Below, in pieces: positions 12,594 to 20,633 of a stretch of 39,849 nt of DNA. Below the pieces are notes generated by a model that was given only the letters and a program-made list of their open reading frames with translations, searched no databases and had not been told where the DNA came from. The stretch comes from Patescibacteria group bacterium (GTDB lineage Bacteria > Patescibacteriota > Minisyncoccia > UBA6257 > 2-01-FULL-56-20): positions 1-39,849 of the forward strand of contig JAGXBC010000006.1 in assembly GCA_018971305.1 (NCBI GenBank), read 5' to 3'. Position numbers and translations under genes: made by a program. Each line of letters begins with the position of its first letter. The stretch's first letter is position 1.

Positions 12594-13157
12594 ATGGCTA
12601 TACCAGACAGCAAACAGCTCTTCGCCGAACTCATGGCGGGCAAGCAGTCCCAGCCAATGTCGAAAGGCGGCGCGACCCGCGATGTCTATGACTTAGGTAA
12701 TGCTGTGGCAAAGGTAGCCAAAAATGCCAAGGGACTGCAGCAGAACGATGAAGAACTGGATGATACCCCCAACACACCCAAAGCCCTCGCGAAAGGTAAG
12801 GATTTCGTCATAACGGAGAAGGTCATGCGCGATGATACGGCGCTGGGCGAATGGCTGAAACCCCTGCAGGACTATAGCGAGAGCGACTTCGAGGAAAAGA
12901 AGCCCGAACTGGTCGAACAGATGAAGGAAATGGGCCTCGATAATTTCCTCAAGTTTCCGCTGCTGTGGAATGACTTTATCTCGAAGCGCAACTGGGGTCT
13001 AAACAGCGAGGGCCACCCAGTCCTCCTTGATAAAGGATCGCTGAACAGCCATATCTACGACCACGATGAAGCCCCCAAAAAAGTGCAGGGCGAATATGAT
13101 AAAATAAAGCAGTCACGCAGAATAGTAAAAAAAAGTTATGCGTATAAAGGGGGGTGA
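12594..13157 (+). CDS. protein-kinase-fold-like protein of the head module
   Basis: A 187-residue protein. The segment ATRDVYDLGNAVAKVAKN (residues 27-44) looks like the first strands of a kinase-like N-lobe, with Lys40 in the strand-3 position, followed by KGLQQN. Residues 127-150 (NDFISKRNWGLNSEG then HPVLLDKGSL) resemble a catalytic-loop Asn and a DFG-type Asp146-Lys-Gly. The full kinase motifs (HRD, glycine loop) are not clear, so it may be a degenerate fold or a transferase of the same clan. It lies between portal and scaffold, two bases after the portal stop. Confidence 0.6.
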   Translation: MAIPDSKQLFAELMAGKQSQPMSKGGATRDVYDLGNAVAKVAKNAKGLQQNDEELDDTPNTPKALAKGKDFVITEKVMRDDTALGEWLKPLQDYSESDFEEKKPELVEQMKEMGLDNFLKFPLLWNDFISKRNWGLNSEGHPVLLDKGSLNSHIYDHDEAPKKVQGEYDKIKQSRRIVKKSYAYKGG

Positions 13158-13163
13158 TCCAAT

Positions 13164-13286
13164 ATGGCCGGTGATATGAAGAAAGTTATCAAAGGGAAAC
13201 CAGCATCGAAGTACCGCGTTAAGAAGGCAAAGTACGGATGGCACGGTGGAAAAAAGCTCAATAAATCCCACAGCGTCGGAGCGTAA
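13164..13286 (+). CDS. 40-residue very basic protein
   Basis: The sequence begins MAGDMKKVIKGKPASKYRVK and contains KKAKYGWHGGKKLNKSHSVG; Lys and Gly dominate. It has a strong GGGGGTGAT ribosome site. A small basic protein in the head module could bind DNA or capsid interior. Function unknown. Confidence 0.65.
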   Translation: MAGDMKKVIKGKPASKYRVKKAKYGWHGGKKLNKSHSVGA

Positions 13287-13298
13287 ATTATACCCTTG

Positions 13299-13307
13299 TG
13301 GTAGTAT
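13299..13307 (+). promoter_or_regulatory. extended -10 promoter before the scaffold gene
   Basis: TGG-TAGTAT followed by exactly six bases (13308-13313) and the ATG at 13314. It follows the same geometry as the other leaderless candidates, although the -10 hexamer is less canonical. Confidence 0.5.
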
Positions 13308-13313
13308 ACGTTT

Positions 13314-14252
13314 ATGGCACCTAAGATTAAACCTCCCTATGAGGATTTGCACAACAAATCCATGCGTACCCTCGTGAAAGAGGCGCACGAAAAGGTTGCT
13401 GATGCAGGTAAGCCGCCTGAGGATACCAAGCCGCCTGAAACCAAACCTCCCGAAACGAAACCCCCGGAGAGTAAGCCGCCGGAAACGAAACCCAATGAAA
13501 AGCCAACGCTCTCGGTAGAGGACATCAAAAAGAACGCCCGCGAGGCGGTAGCCGAGGAAGTGAAGAAAAACACGGAGGAACTGAAGGCAGAAATCAAAAA
13601 GATACAGGACTCCACCCAAACCAATGAAGAAAAGAACAAACAAATCGAAGCACTGAAAGTGAAATGGCAGGGGGTTGACCCCAAAACCGGGAAGCCGTCA
13701 CCAGTCAATTATGATGAAATCGTTGCGGAAACACGCCGTATCGTCATGGAGGAAGTCAAACAGTTCTACAAAGAGCAGAAGGAACACGAACTGGAGGAAA
13801 TGAAAAAAGTGCAGACCGAGGACGAGCAGAAAAAGGTACAAGAGAAAAAAACCTATGAAGAACGCCTGACCCAAGTGCAGGCCCGTATCAATAATGAAAT
13901 GGAGGAACTATTCGTACAAGGTAAACTGGCCCGGCCAAAGGATATAAACGATCTGAAAGACCCGGCGGCCCGCAAAGTGAAAGACCTCTTCGACCAAGCC
14001 GCAGCCTACAATATGCAACGGCAGAAGGAAGGCAAGGAGCTGGAGCCATCAATCGCAAAGTTCTTCTTCATGTACTACAAGCCAAAGGGCGACCAACCCG
14101 CGGGAGCCGATGCCCCCGTATCGACCAATAAAGCAGCGCCGCCCCCGGCAGATACTGAAGACCGATATGTCTATGCACGCGACCACCGCAAGAGTATGCG
14201 CCAAATCCTGTATGAAGCGGCACAGAGGGCGCTCGGAAAAAAGACCCCTTGA
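13314..14252 (+). CDS. capsid scaffolding protein
   Basis: A 312-residue, highly charged, mostly helical protein directly before the major capsid gene, as expected of an internal scaffold that directs procapsid assembly and then leaves. Residues about 35-60 are a KPPET repeat linker. Long coiled-coil stretches follow (about 62-110 and 140-205). The extreme N-terminal segment KSMRTLVKEAHEKV and the C-terminal KSMRQILYEAAQRA are clearly related, so both ends may carry the same short helix. The stop codon overlaps the -35 box of the capsid promoter. Confidence 0.82.
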   Translation: MAPKIKPPYEDLHNKSMRTLVKEAHEKVADAGKPPEDTKPPETKPPETKPPESKPPETKPNEKPTLSVEDIKKNAREAVAEEVKKNTEELKAEIKKIQDSTQTNEEKNKQIEALKVKWQGVDPKTGKPSPVNYDEIVAETRRIVMEEVKQFYKEQKEHELEEMKKVQTEDEQKKVQEKKTYEERLTQVQARINNEMEELFVQGKLARPKDINDLKDPAARKVKDLFDQAAAYNMQRQKEGKELEPSIAKFFFMYYKPKGDQPAGADAPVSTNKAAPPPADTEDRYVYARDHRKSMRQILYEAAQRALGKKTP

Positions 14253-14333
14253 CAAAAATTAAAATAGGGTTTACGATATGTACAGTTCACGAGACTTACT
14301 CGGCAAGTAGCCGAGTTTTTTTGTGCAAAAAAT
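14249..14333 (+). promoter_or_regulatory. promoter and hairpin-U-tract leader of the major capsid gene
   Basis: TTGACA (14249-14254), 17 bases, TACGAT (14272-14277). The predicted start at about 14284 gives a 50-base leader containing a perfect 7-bp hairpin (ACTCGGC 14298-14304, GCCGAGT 14310-14316, 5-base loop) and a T-run to 14322, followed by an A-rich stretch to the ATG at 14334. It is the strongest hairpin of the six and would also terminate transcripts arriving from the scaffold gene. Confidence 0.75.
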
Positions 14334-15443
14334 ATGGCATACGATGGAATCCAAAATTCAAATCGCGTAACCGGCTTAACTACCCGCGCTCTCTATACGA
14401 AGGTAGTCGACCAAGTTCTTAACTCCGCAACCTACTACTCCCGGCTTGTTTCACAGGGCGAACCCTTTGAAGGCTCAACGATGGACGTTACCTATGATGT
14501 AACGGCAGACAGCGGTGGGCAGTTCTTCACCGGGCTTGAAACGCTCAACAGTTCAGCCGTCAACACGACAGCAACAGCATCATTCGCACACACGGCCTAC
14601 ACACAGCCGGTGGTTAGCATTATGCTTGAGAGCTTTGCAAACGTCGGAAGCCTCGGCATTATCAATCTTGATACCTTCAAATATAACAAAGCAGCGGCCC
14701 AAGCACTGCAACAGCTCGGCAGCTCAATCTATAGCACAGGCTCTGGTAACCAGCCGCTTGGCCTTACCGCCATTGTCGATGACAGCACCAACGTGGCAAC
14801 TATCGGAGGACTGGCACGATCGACCTACACCGTACTCGACTCAACCCTTACCGCATATGCATCAGGTAAACTGACGCTGGCAACGATGGGCACACAATAT
14901 GATAGTGCCATCGCCTCGGGTATGGCAGAGGAAACACCGAATGTCGGCGTTACCACAAAAGGCATTTTCACACTCTATGAGCAGCTCTTAACCCCGAATG
15001 TCCGGGCAACCTACGATGAAGTCGGATATGATCGGGTCTTGGTACGCAGCAAATTCGGCCAGAGGGGCAGCGCAGAACTCAAGAACGCATCAGGCTTTAA
15101 TGCACTGTCCTACCGCGATATGCACATCATGCGTGACGATCAGGCAACAGCACAAATGCTCTGGATGGTCAACGAAGATTACATACACTGGCATGGCCGC
15201 ACAGAGGTGCCGGCAGAGTATGAAGACGTCCTTGAGAAAGTGGATTTTGGCACAAGCGAAGTCTATGAGGGTACAGGTGCAATGGCACTGGATATGCCGT
15301 CCGAGTATAATGGATGGTTCTACCAGAAACCGCTTTTGATCCCGGATCAGGCAGGACGCATTGCAAGGTTTTACGTCATAGGACAAACAATCCCGCTGTC
15401 CTTCCGACGTCACAGCAAGGGTACAGGGATAACAGGAGTTTAA
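14334..15443 (+). CDS. major capsid protein
   Basis: A 369-residue protein at the expected place after the scaffold. The sequence has the feel of HK97-fold capsid proteins of podovirus-like metagenomic phages: an N-terminal arm (MAYDGIQNSNRVTGLTTRALYTKV), an E-loop region rich in Ser, Thr and Gly (residues 45-95), a spine helix (NKAAAQALQQLGSSI) and a C-terminal P-domain and A-domain with YDRVLVRSKFGQRG. No large insertion. It is translated from a leader with hairpin and no Shine-Dalgarno. It is probably the main client of the phage chaperonin, which is inference. Confidence 0.85.
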   Translation: MAYDGIQNSNRVTGLTTRALYTKVVDQVLNSATYYSRLVSQGEPFEGSTMDVTYDVTADSGGQFFTGLETLNSSAVNTTATASFAHTAYTQPVVSIMLESFANVGSLGIINLDTFKYNKAAAQALQQLGSSIYSTGSGNQPLGLTAIVDDSTNVATIGGLARSTYTVLDSTLTAYASGKLTLATMGTQYDSAIASGMAEETPNVGVTTKGIFTLYEQLLTPNVRATYDEVGYDRVLVRSKFGQRGSAELKNASGFNALSYRDMHIMRDDQATAQMLWMVNEDYIHWHGRTEVPAEYEDVLEKVDFGTSEVYEGTGAMALDMPSEYNGWFYQKPLLIPDQAGRIARFYVIGQTIPLSFRRHSKGTGITGV

Positions 15444-15444
15444 T

Positions 15445-16191
15445 ATGGCTAACATAACCGGACCAGCATTTTTATCATATACAGACCTCTACGCAAACGA
15501 CACGACAATCCCGAGCGGATTGTACCTTGGCGCACGATCATACGGTGACGGCGGCAAGATGTTCCGCTATGCCTTAGCGGGTGGCTCTGATCTTGTAAAA
15601 GGCAACTTACTGCAGGAACGCGCGGAAGATACGCAATTTGAGAACATGGCGGTACTGGCACAGGCCATTGCAACCGCAGGTGTTCTGCAAACCGTCCCGG
15701 TAACCAATGGCTCAACAACCGTCGCAGCCCATGATTTCGATGGAGGCTCGCTCTCCGTCTACACGACCCCGGATGGCGGCTCTGAATATAAAATCCTTGG
15801 TCACACGACTGGGGGATCAGGTGCGGCATTGACGCTCACTATTGATAGGCCACTACAAACCGCATGGACAACCTCCACCAAAGTCAACATGAAGTGGAAC
15901 CCATGGAGCAAAGTAATCCAAGCACCCGCTACGACCCAAACCGGTATCCCAGTCGGTGTCGCCATTTATGCCATCCCGACGGCTACCTATGGGTGGGTAC
16001 AGACCCACGGCGAAGCCGCCGTTCTCTCGGACGGGTCGACGTTCGCAGTAGGCTCCGAGGTTGGGACACCTTCGGGTACCGCAGGCTGTGTCACAGTGTA
16101 TGCAGCAGGTACAACCCATGCAAAGGTTGGCTCCGTTCGACAAGCAGCAGCATCAGGACATTGGATTTCAATTTTCCTCCAGATAGACTAA
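15445..16191 (+). CDS. capsid-associated structural protein
   Basis: A 248-residue, Thr/Gly/Ala-rich beta protein starting MANITGPAFLSYTDLYAND, encoded just after the capsid gene with an ACAGGAG ribosome site. The low charge and repeats of TTGGSGAAL type suit a decoration or head-stabilising protein. No enzymatic motif. The assignment is from position and composition. Confidence 0.65.
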   Translation: MANITGPAFLSYTDLYANDTTIPSGLYLGARSYGDGGKMFRYALAGGSDLVKGNLLQERAEDTQFENMAVLAQAIATAGVLQTVPVTNGSTTVAAHDFDGGSLSVYTTPDGGSEYKILGHTTGGSGAALTLTIDRPLQTAWTTSTKVNMKWNPWSKVIQAPATTQTGIPVGVAIYAIPTATYGWVQTHGEAAVLSDGSTFAVGSEVGTPSGTAGCVTVYAAGTTHAKVGSVRQAAASGHWISIFLQID

Positions 16192-16221
16192 CCTTCTATC
16201 TTCGAGGAAGGAGTCTAAACT

Positions 16222-16992
16222 ATGGCAGCACTCACATCAGGACTACTTGAAGGCGCAATGGGCGGTTTACCGCTTGTCCGTGATTTTGGTATCAATACCA
16301 ATAAAAACATCACGGTCGGTGGCACTGCAAATATTGACCTTTCAGGATCATCGGGAACATTCCTTACCCCGTCGGGCGCCGTTACCATCGGGCCGGGGGC
16401 AGTTACCGTATCGGGTGCTGTTACCTTATCGGCAGCCGCAACCGCATCATCGACACTGGCCGTAACAGGTGTCCTAACCCCCACGGGAGGTATTGCGGCA
16501 GCAGGTGGCAAATCCGTCCCCACGGTCTACCACTCCGGCGGCTACCAAGCACCGGCAACCACAGGATTAACACAAACGCAAATCGTTACAACGGACAGCT
16601 ACTATGTCGAAGTCTTTATCCCGGCAAATGTCACCCTAACTGGTATCTCTCTCTTACAGGGCCATACAACCAATGCCAGCGTCAATCTATCTGTAGGATT
16701 GGCAGACTCTACCGGGGTTATCGTAGCGAAGAGTGCAACAACCGTCGCACAAGGAGCAGCAGATGCCTATCAACAGATTCCCTTCACCGCAACATACCAA
16801 GCAGTCGGCCCGGCGAAGTACTTTATCGTTCTGCAAGGCTCGGCAACGACAGGATTTTTCGCCACCCACACGATCGGGAACTTCGGGGCGAAGCTCTTGA
16901 CCTCAGAAACCTTTGGAACATTTTTAACGACAGCTACCTACGCAACCACAACCTTCACCACGGCCCAAGGCCCGGTGGCAGACACCTACTAA
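16222..16992 (+). CDS. virion surface or decoration protein with beta-repeat N-terminus
   Basis: The 256-residue protein has a conserved-looking start (MAALTSGLLEGAMGGLPLVRDF), then a repetitive stretch at about residues 50-85 (GAVTIGPGAVTVSGAVTLS) suggestive of a triple-beta-helix or fibre shaft, then a beta-sandwich-like C-terminal half (residues 110-250). This is the architecture of head fibres or capsid decoration trimers. It has a GAAGGAG site that also falls in a small CCTTC/GAAGG hairpin (16192-16211). Confidence 0.6.
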   Translation: MAALTSGLLEGAMGGLPLVRDFGINTNKNITVGGTANIDLSGSSGTFLTPSGAVTIGPGAVTVSGAVTLSAAATASSTLAVTGVLTPTGGIAAAGGKSVPTVYHSGGYQAPATTGLTQTQIVTTDSYYVEVFIPANVTLTGISLLQGHTTNASVNLSVGLADSTGVIVAKSATTVAQGAADAYQQIPFTATYQAVGPAKYFIVLQGSATTGFFATHTIGNFGAKLLTSETFGTFLTTATYATTTFTTAQGPVADTY

Positions 16993-17004
16993 ACTCTACC
17001 CGTT

Positions 17005-17013
17005 TGATACAAT
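17005..17013 (+). promoter_or_regulatory. extended -10 promoter before the glycosyltransferase
   Basis: TGA-TACAAT, then exactly six bases (ACCTTC), then the ATG at 17020. No Shine-Dalgarno is present, so the mRNA is predicted to be leaderless. Confidence 0.65.
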
Positions 17014-17019
17014 ACCTTC

Positions 17020-17625
17020 ATGTACAATATCATGGTTGGCATGGCTACCGGCGGCACCGTCCGTTCCGAGACGGTCAGCTCGCTCGTTGGGGCATTAGAA
17101 GTTATAAAGGGGAAGGGTGCCGGCGTGGCCCTCTCATTACAGATCGGTGGCTATGTCGCGCATAACAGAAATGAGCTGGTCAAACTGGCACAGGAGAATA
17201 AATCCACCCACATCATGTTCATCGATAATGATATGGTCTTCAAGCCCTCCGCAATCCAACGCCTTTTAGACCACGATAAAGACATCGTGGGGGCAAACTA
17301 TAATGCACGGGGCGTACCGGGGAAACCTGTGATAATGACAATGAAGCTGACCAACCCCGAAACCGATGAAAATAAAGGACAGTATATGCAGGTTAACTTC
17401 CCCCCGCAGCTCTTTAAGTGCTGGTCGCTTGGTACGGGCTTCATGCTGGTAAAGACCAGCGTGTTTGATAAGCTCGCGCGCCCCTATTTCGTTGCGTATG
17501 AGGAGCCAAACGGTGAACACCACACCGAGGACGTCGAGTTCTGTAAAAAGGCCCACGAGGCAGGGTATGATGTATGGTGCAGCCCTACCATAGAGATTAA
17601 ACATATCGGAACGTATGAATACTGA
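17020..17625 (+). CDS. GT-A-type glycosyltransferase
   Basis: A 201-residue enzyme with ATGGTVRSETVSSL near residues 9-22 (nucleotide-sugar binding start), HNRNELVKLA, the metal-binding Asp69-Asn70-Asp71 motif within MFIDNDM, and a C-terminal acid-rich HTEDVEFCKKAHEAGYDV plus KHIG, typical of GT2-like glycosyltransferases. It transfers a sugar from a nucleotide donor. It is encoded between head and connector genes and overlaps a methyltransferase gene by 11 bases, so glycan decoration of a virion protein is a likely role. Modification of host surface or DNA is less likely from context. Confidence 0.82.
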   Translation: MYNIMVGMATGGTVRSETVSSLVGALEVIKGKGAGVALSLQIGGYVAHNRNELVKLAQENKSTHIMFIDNDMVFKPSAIQRLLDHDKDIVGANYNARGVPGKPVIMTMKLTNPETDENKGQYMQVNFPPQLFKCWSLGTGFMLVKTSVFDKLARPYFVAYEEPNGEHHTEDVEFCKKAHEAGYDVWCSPTIEIKHIGTYEY

Positions 17626-18178
17626 GTTCACCCAAGATTGGTTTTCACAAAATATCCCCATATGGCAGGCTATTATTGGCCCCAAAAAGGGAAATGCCAT
17701 AAACGCGCTGGAAATAGGGTGCTTCGAGGGCCGTGCAACCTGCTGGCTTCTGGATAACGTCCTGACCAGCCCTGAGAGCCATATAACCTGCGTGGATACC
17801 TTCCACAGCGATGAGGAACTAAAGGATATAGATTTTGGAAAAGTGAAAGAACGATTTATCCACAATACGTCCCCCTACGGTGGAAAAGTATCACTCGTTG
17901 TTGACACCTCTGAAAACTACCTGCGGCACACTGCACAGCAGTTCAGCCTCATCTATATAGACGGCTCCCACATGGCCCCGGACGTCCTCACTGATGCGGT
18001 ACTGGCACACCGCACACTGGAAAAGGGCGGGATCATGGTTTTCGATGATTACCTCTGGACGGGATTAGGCAAATTGGTACGAAGCCCTAAGATGGGCATA
18101 GACGCCTTTTTAGACTGCTTTGGGCATCTTTATACCCCTCTTTCCATAGGCTATCAGGTAATCATTTGCAAAAAGTGA
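17615..18178 (+). CDS. class I SAM-dependent methyltransferase
   Basis: A 187-residue Rossmann methyltransferase. Motif I is ALEIGCFEGRAT (residues 31-42), motif II acid is CVDTF, motif IV is FSLIYIDGSH, and the post-motif GGIMVFDDY follows. This pattern is that of Methyltransf_24 or cephalosporin-hydroxylase-like enzymes, which often methylate sugars. The overlap with the upstream glycosyltransferase suggests that the two act sequentially, for example adding and O-methylating a sugar. The end of the gene overlaps the extended -10 of the next promoter. Confidence 0.82.
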   Translation: MNTEFTQDWFSQNIPIWQAIIGPKKGNAINALEIGCFEGRATCWLLDNVLTSPESHITCVDTFHSDEELKDIDFGKVKERFIHNTSPYGGKVSLVVDTSENYLRHTAQQFSLIYIDGSHMAPDVLTDAVLAHRTLEKGGIMVFDDYLWTGLGKLVRSPKMGIDAFLDCFGHLYTPLSIGYQVIICKK

Positions 18179-18184
18179 TATAAT
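18176..18184 (+). promoter_or_regulatory. extended -10 promoter before the RDANR-motif protein
   Basis: TGA-TATAAT is a perfect extended -10, with exactly six bases (GACCCT) before the ATG at 18191. A leaderless transcript is predicted. Confidence 0.7.
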
Positions 18185-18190
18185 GACCCT

Positions 18191-18724
18191 ATGGCAGCAA
18201 CAAACGGTGCCCAGCCGAGAGACGCAAACAGGCAAGTACTCACCTACTTAGGCCCAGTCCTTTCCAACTCAAAAACCCTAGTCGGAAGCAATGCGACTGT
18301 GGCCGTGCCCCTTTTTACCCTTACGGGGACGGTCATGGTGACGGGCTTATGGGGCGTTGTAACAACAGTACTAGGGGCAAATAACACCGCGGCATATTTC
18401 AGATTAAACGACCAGACGGTACAATCAAACATCACCGTAAACACCGGCGTAACCCTAAGTGCCGCCGCAGCAGGGTCGGTCATTGTGAAGAATGGCCTTG
18501 CAGCCGCAGCCGCCGTCCTTCTGTCCGCATCACAGGAGCGCGTGTCGGAGCCTACGACACTGGAAACGCTGTACTTCTCACCCTTTGTTATAGTTAAAAA
18601 GCCGGCAGCAACGACACAAATCGAGTTCGTCTACTCCACGACTGACACCCCGACATCAGGTGCTATCCAGTTCTTCGTAGCCTACTACCCCCTCTCCGCA
18701 GATGGTGATTTAGCCATCGTCTAA
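18191..18724 (+). CDS. virion structural protein with RDANR anchor-like N-terminus
   Basis: A 177-residue protein. Its start (GAQPRDANRQVLTYLGPV, residues 6-23) resembles the N-terminus of the fibre protein at 20684 (QRDANRVPVMGAVSS), a motif that I infer attaches these proteins to the virion. The rest is a beta-rich, Ala/Thr/Val-rich domain without catalytic motifs (residues 30-177). It may be a tail or decoration component. The function is not assigned beyond structural. Confidence 0.6.
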   Translation: MAATNGAQPRDANRQVLTYLGPVLSNSKTLVGSNATVAVPLFTLTGTVMVTGLWGVVTTVLGANNTAAYFRLNDQTVQSNITVNTGVTLSAAAAGSVIVKNGLAAAAAVLLSASQERVSEPTTLETLYFSPFVIVKKPAATTQIEFVYSTTDTPTSGAIQFFVAYYPLSADGDLAIV

Positions 18725-18741
18725 TCGTTTTTATACCCCTA

Positions 18742-18750
18742 TGCTATACT
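18742..18750 (+). promoter_or_regulatory. extended -10 promoter with a Shine-Dalgarno leader
   Basis: TGC-TATACT followed, at a predicted start near 18757, by a 16-base leader carrying AGAAGGAG before the ATG at 18773. It shows that the same extended -10 is also used with a conventional leader. Confidence 0.6.
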
Positions 18751-18772
18751 ACATTGAGAAGGAGTAAATAAT

Positions 18773-19045
18773 ATGGCAGAACCAACAGATGAGCAGAAAA
18801 AGGAAGCCGCTGCAAAATTGCAGATGGAGCTTGATACCGAATACTCGGTTGTCTTCAAAAAACGCGAATGGGTATTGATCTATAATATCCTAACCTCCGT
18901 AACGTATAAGCTGGGCGATGCAACCCTCGTCCTGCCGATCGTTGAGAAGGTGGCACGCGATGCAGACCTTTTGCAAAAACCGCAACCGGTAGCAAAACCT
19001 GCAGCAGCGCCGGAGAAGCCAGCGGATAAGGTACTAACAAACTAA
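18773..19045 (+). CDS. 90-residue hypothetical protein
   Basis: A helical protein with an acidic N-terminus (MAEPTDEQKKEAAAKLQMEL), a central segment KKREWVLIYNILTSVTYKLGD and a Pro/Ala/Lys-rich tail (KPQPVAKPAAAPEKPADK). It has a strong AGAAGGAG site. The PVAKP tail motif recurs in the next gene's product, suggesting that the two proteins evolved together or bind a common partner. Function unknown. Confidence 0.7.
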   Translation: MAEPTDEQKKEAAAKLQMELDTEYSVVFKKREWVLIYNILTSVTYKLGDATLVLPIVEKVARDADLLQKPQPVAKPAAAPEKPADKVLTN

Positions 19046-19046
19046 C

Positions 19047-19658
19047 ATGGATCCAGAAGCACAACAGCGAGCATTGGTAGCTAATCAGCTGCGCCAGCGG
19101 GAGCTTGCCCGCAAGTCGCAGGACATCATACGGATTTATAATCCGCTGTATCAGGATTTCCGCTTCCTCTATGATGGGTATCCTAACACCGTAAAGGCGC
19201 GTGAAACGAAGGACGTGGAACGCTACAAAGCCGAGCTGTACTTCAAGAAAATCTCCCAGTACATCATTGGCCTCTCACAGATCGAAAAGGGTGAGGCGCT
19301 GCTGAAAAAGCGCCGGGATAGGGGGCTGGACGAGATACTGGATAAATACCAAGAGAGCAAGCAGATATGGGATAATACCCCGAAAATGAACGACCCGCAG
19401 CTGCTGGAACAAATCGCAAAGGTAGTCATTATCGGTCTGGTAGAGGAATACGGAAAAGAGGAACCGCTGCCCGGACAGCGTGAGGAACCGAAGCCGGAAA
19501 TGACCAACGTAGACGAAATTATCTTTAGGAAAATTGCAGACCGTAAAATAGAGGCCGCCCCCGAGCCGGTAGCAAAGCCGGTCACCAAAACGCTTGACGA
19601 AATGAAAAAGGATGAGGACGGAGCACCGCCGGTCAAAAAACTGGAGAAAGCAAAATGA
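19047..19658 (+). CDS. 203-residue helical hypothetical protein
   Basis: A charged helical protein, first half (residues 1-130) probably folded, second half with Pro/Lys/Glu-rich disordered linkers (EPVAKPVTKTLDEMKKDEDG). It starts two bases after the previous stop. It could be a tail-assembly or head-completion accessory, but no motif supports a specific role. Its stop overlaps the next start (ATGA). Confidence 0.7.
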   Translation: MDPEAQQRALVANQLRQRELARKSQDIIRIYNPLYQDFRFLYDGYPNTVKARETKDVERYKAELYFKKISQYIIGLSQIEKGEALLKKRRDRGLDEILDKYQESKQIWDNTPKMNDPQLLEQIAKVVIIGLVEEYGKEEPLPGQREEPKPEMTNVDEIIFRKIADRKIEAAPEPVAKPVTKTLDEMKKDEDGAPPVKKLEKAK

Positions 19659-19900
19659 GCGCCATATCAGAAAAAATATCAGCAATCATGGGCTTCACGA
19701 TCAAAGAGGGCAAATGGGCCTCCTTCATAACCCCTATGGATCAGGAGGGGGAACCGACACGGAGGCATATATCGGATATGCTTTTCGCTCTCTGTGAGGT
19801 CGTAGAAGACCTTGAAAAGCGCGTGAAGGAATTGGAGGATTATGTTGCGCGAAACGAAGCGGGACGACACCCCGACGAGTCTGTACAACCCGCTAAATAA
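19655..19900 (+). CDS. 81-residue helical hypothetical protein
   Basis: It begins MSAISEKISAIMGFTIKEGK and ends in a coiled-coil-like stretch (residues 43-68, CEVVEDLEKRVKELEDYV). It is coupled to the upstream gene by ATGA. The last 59 bases overlap the next gene in another frame. Function unknown. Confidence 0.65.
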   Translation: MSAISEKISAIMGFTIKEGKWASFITPMDQEGEPTRRHISDMLFALCEVVEDLEKRVKELEDYVARNEAGRHPDESVQPAK

Positions 19901-20108
19901 TGACTTTGTTGTACAAATGGCAGATGATAATAATATCCCCCATCTCTATACCCTCCACGCGGAGGAAATTGAAACATTCCCAGCGTATATAGCACGTCAT
20001 ATTAAGAAAAAATTAGCTGAAAAAATATATCTAGACCGATATGGGGGGAAAATAACAAAAGAAAGTATCATGCCTGCCATTTTACAGGAAATAGAGGTAA
20101 CACTATGA
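19842..20108 (+). CDS. 88-residue hypothetical protein
   Basis: The ATG at 19842 lies inside the previous gene, but is preceded by GGAGG at four bases and opens a protein with a sensible composition (helical C-terminus with KKLAEKIYLDRYGGKITKESI). Base use becomes AT-rich from about 19900 onward, marking the left edge of a compositionally distinct cassette. The stop overlaps the next start. Function unknown. Confidence 0.65.
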   Translation: MLRETKRDDTPTSLYNPLNNDFVVQMADDNNIPHLYTLHAEEIETFPAYIARHIKKKLAEKIYLDRYGGKITKESIMPAILQEIEVTL

Positions 20109-20632
20109 ATATACAAATTCTTAAAGATAAATCCGCCGATCTTTTTCAAATATTGGAGGTAAGTTTTTCTGAACTATCTAACCTTGACCAAAAAAGAAAA
20201 GAGATTGAGGAATATGACCATGAGGTACGTGAAAATGAAAAGAAAATACTTCTTAAAGAAGATTCGTTAAATATACGGGAAAAAAATTTAGAAAATGATG
20301 TACATGCCCTTCAATTGAAACGTGAAGAATTAGCGCGGCTGGAACAGAAAATAAATCACAGTAGAGAACAAATAATAAAAGCAAAAGAGCAACTTTCTAT
20401 TCTTGATGAAAAATTAAAAGAAATGCAGATTTATGAGGTAAAAATTAATGAAAAGAAAAAGGAATTAGAAAATCTTAAACCCAAAGAGGACGAATTAGCA
20501 CATCGTGAAACTATGTTACAAAAGGAAAAAGAGATTGACAGGAAGCGGAAAGAACATCTCGATAACCGGGTAAAAAAAATACGACAGGTGGAACAGAGAT
20601 TACAGATTGAAGCAGATGATAATTTAGAGTAA
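20105..20632 (+). CDS. 175-residue coiled-coil protein
   Basis: Nearly the entire protein (residues 25-170) is a continuous heptad-rich helix dominated by Lys, Glu and Leu (for example KREELARLEQKINHSREQII). It is strongly AT-rich with AAA/GAA codons unlike the GC-richer tail genes around it. An AGAGGT site precedes the start. A rod-like assembly factor, tape-measure-like spacer or fibre chaperone is possible; there is no hydrophobic domain that a tape measure would carry. Confidence 0.75.
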   Translation: MNIQILKDKSADLFQILEVSFSELSNLDQKRKEIEEYDHEVRENEKKILLKEDSLNIREKNLENDVHALQLKREELARLEQKINHSREQIIKAKEQLSILDEKLKEMQIYEVKINEKKKELENLKPKEDELAHRETMLQKEKEIDRKRKEHLDNRVKKIRQVEQRLQIEADDNLE

Positions 20633-20633
20633 G

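Noticed and set aside
14298-14322. Calling the six leader hairpins simple terminators of the upstream genes
   Set aside because: Each hairpin lies downstream of a strong -10 and within about 50 bases of the next ATG, so it is transcribed from the local promoter too. I list them as part of the promoter cassettes.
16192-16211. CCTTC/GAAGG hairpin holding the ribosome site of the 16222 gene
   Set aside because: The stem is only five base pairs with a 10-base loop and could easily arise by chance around a purine-rich Shine-Dalgarno.
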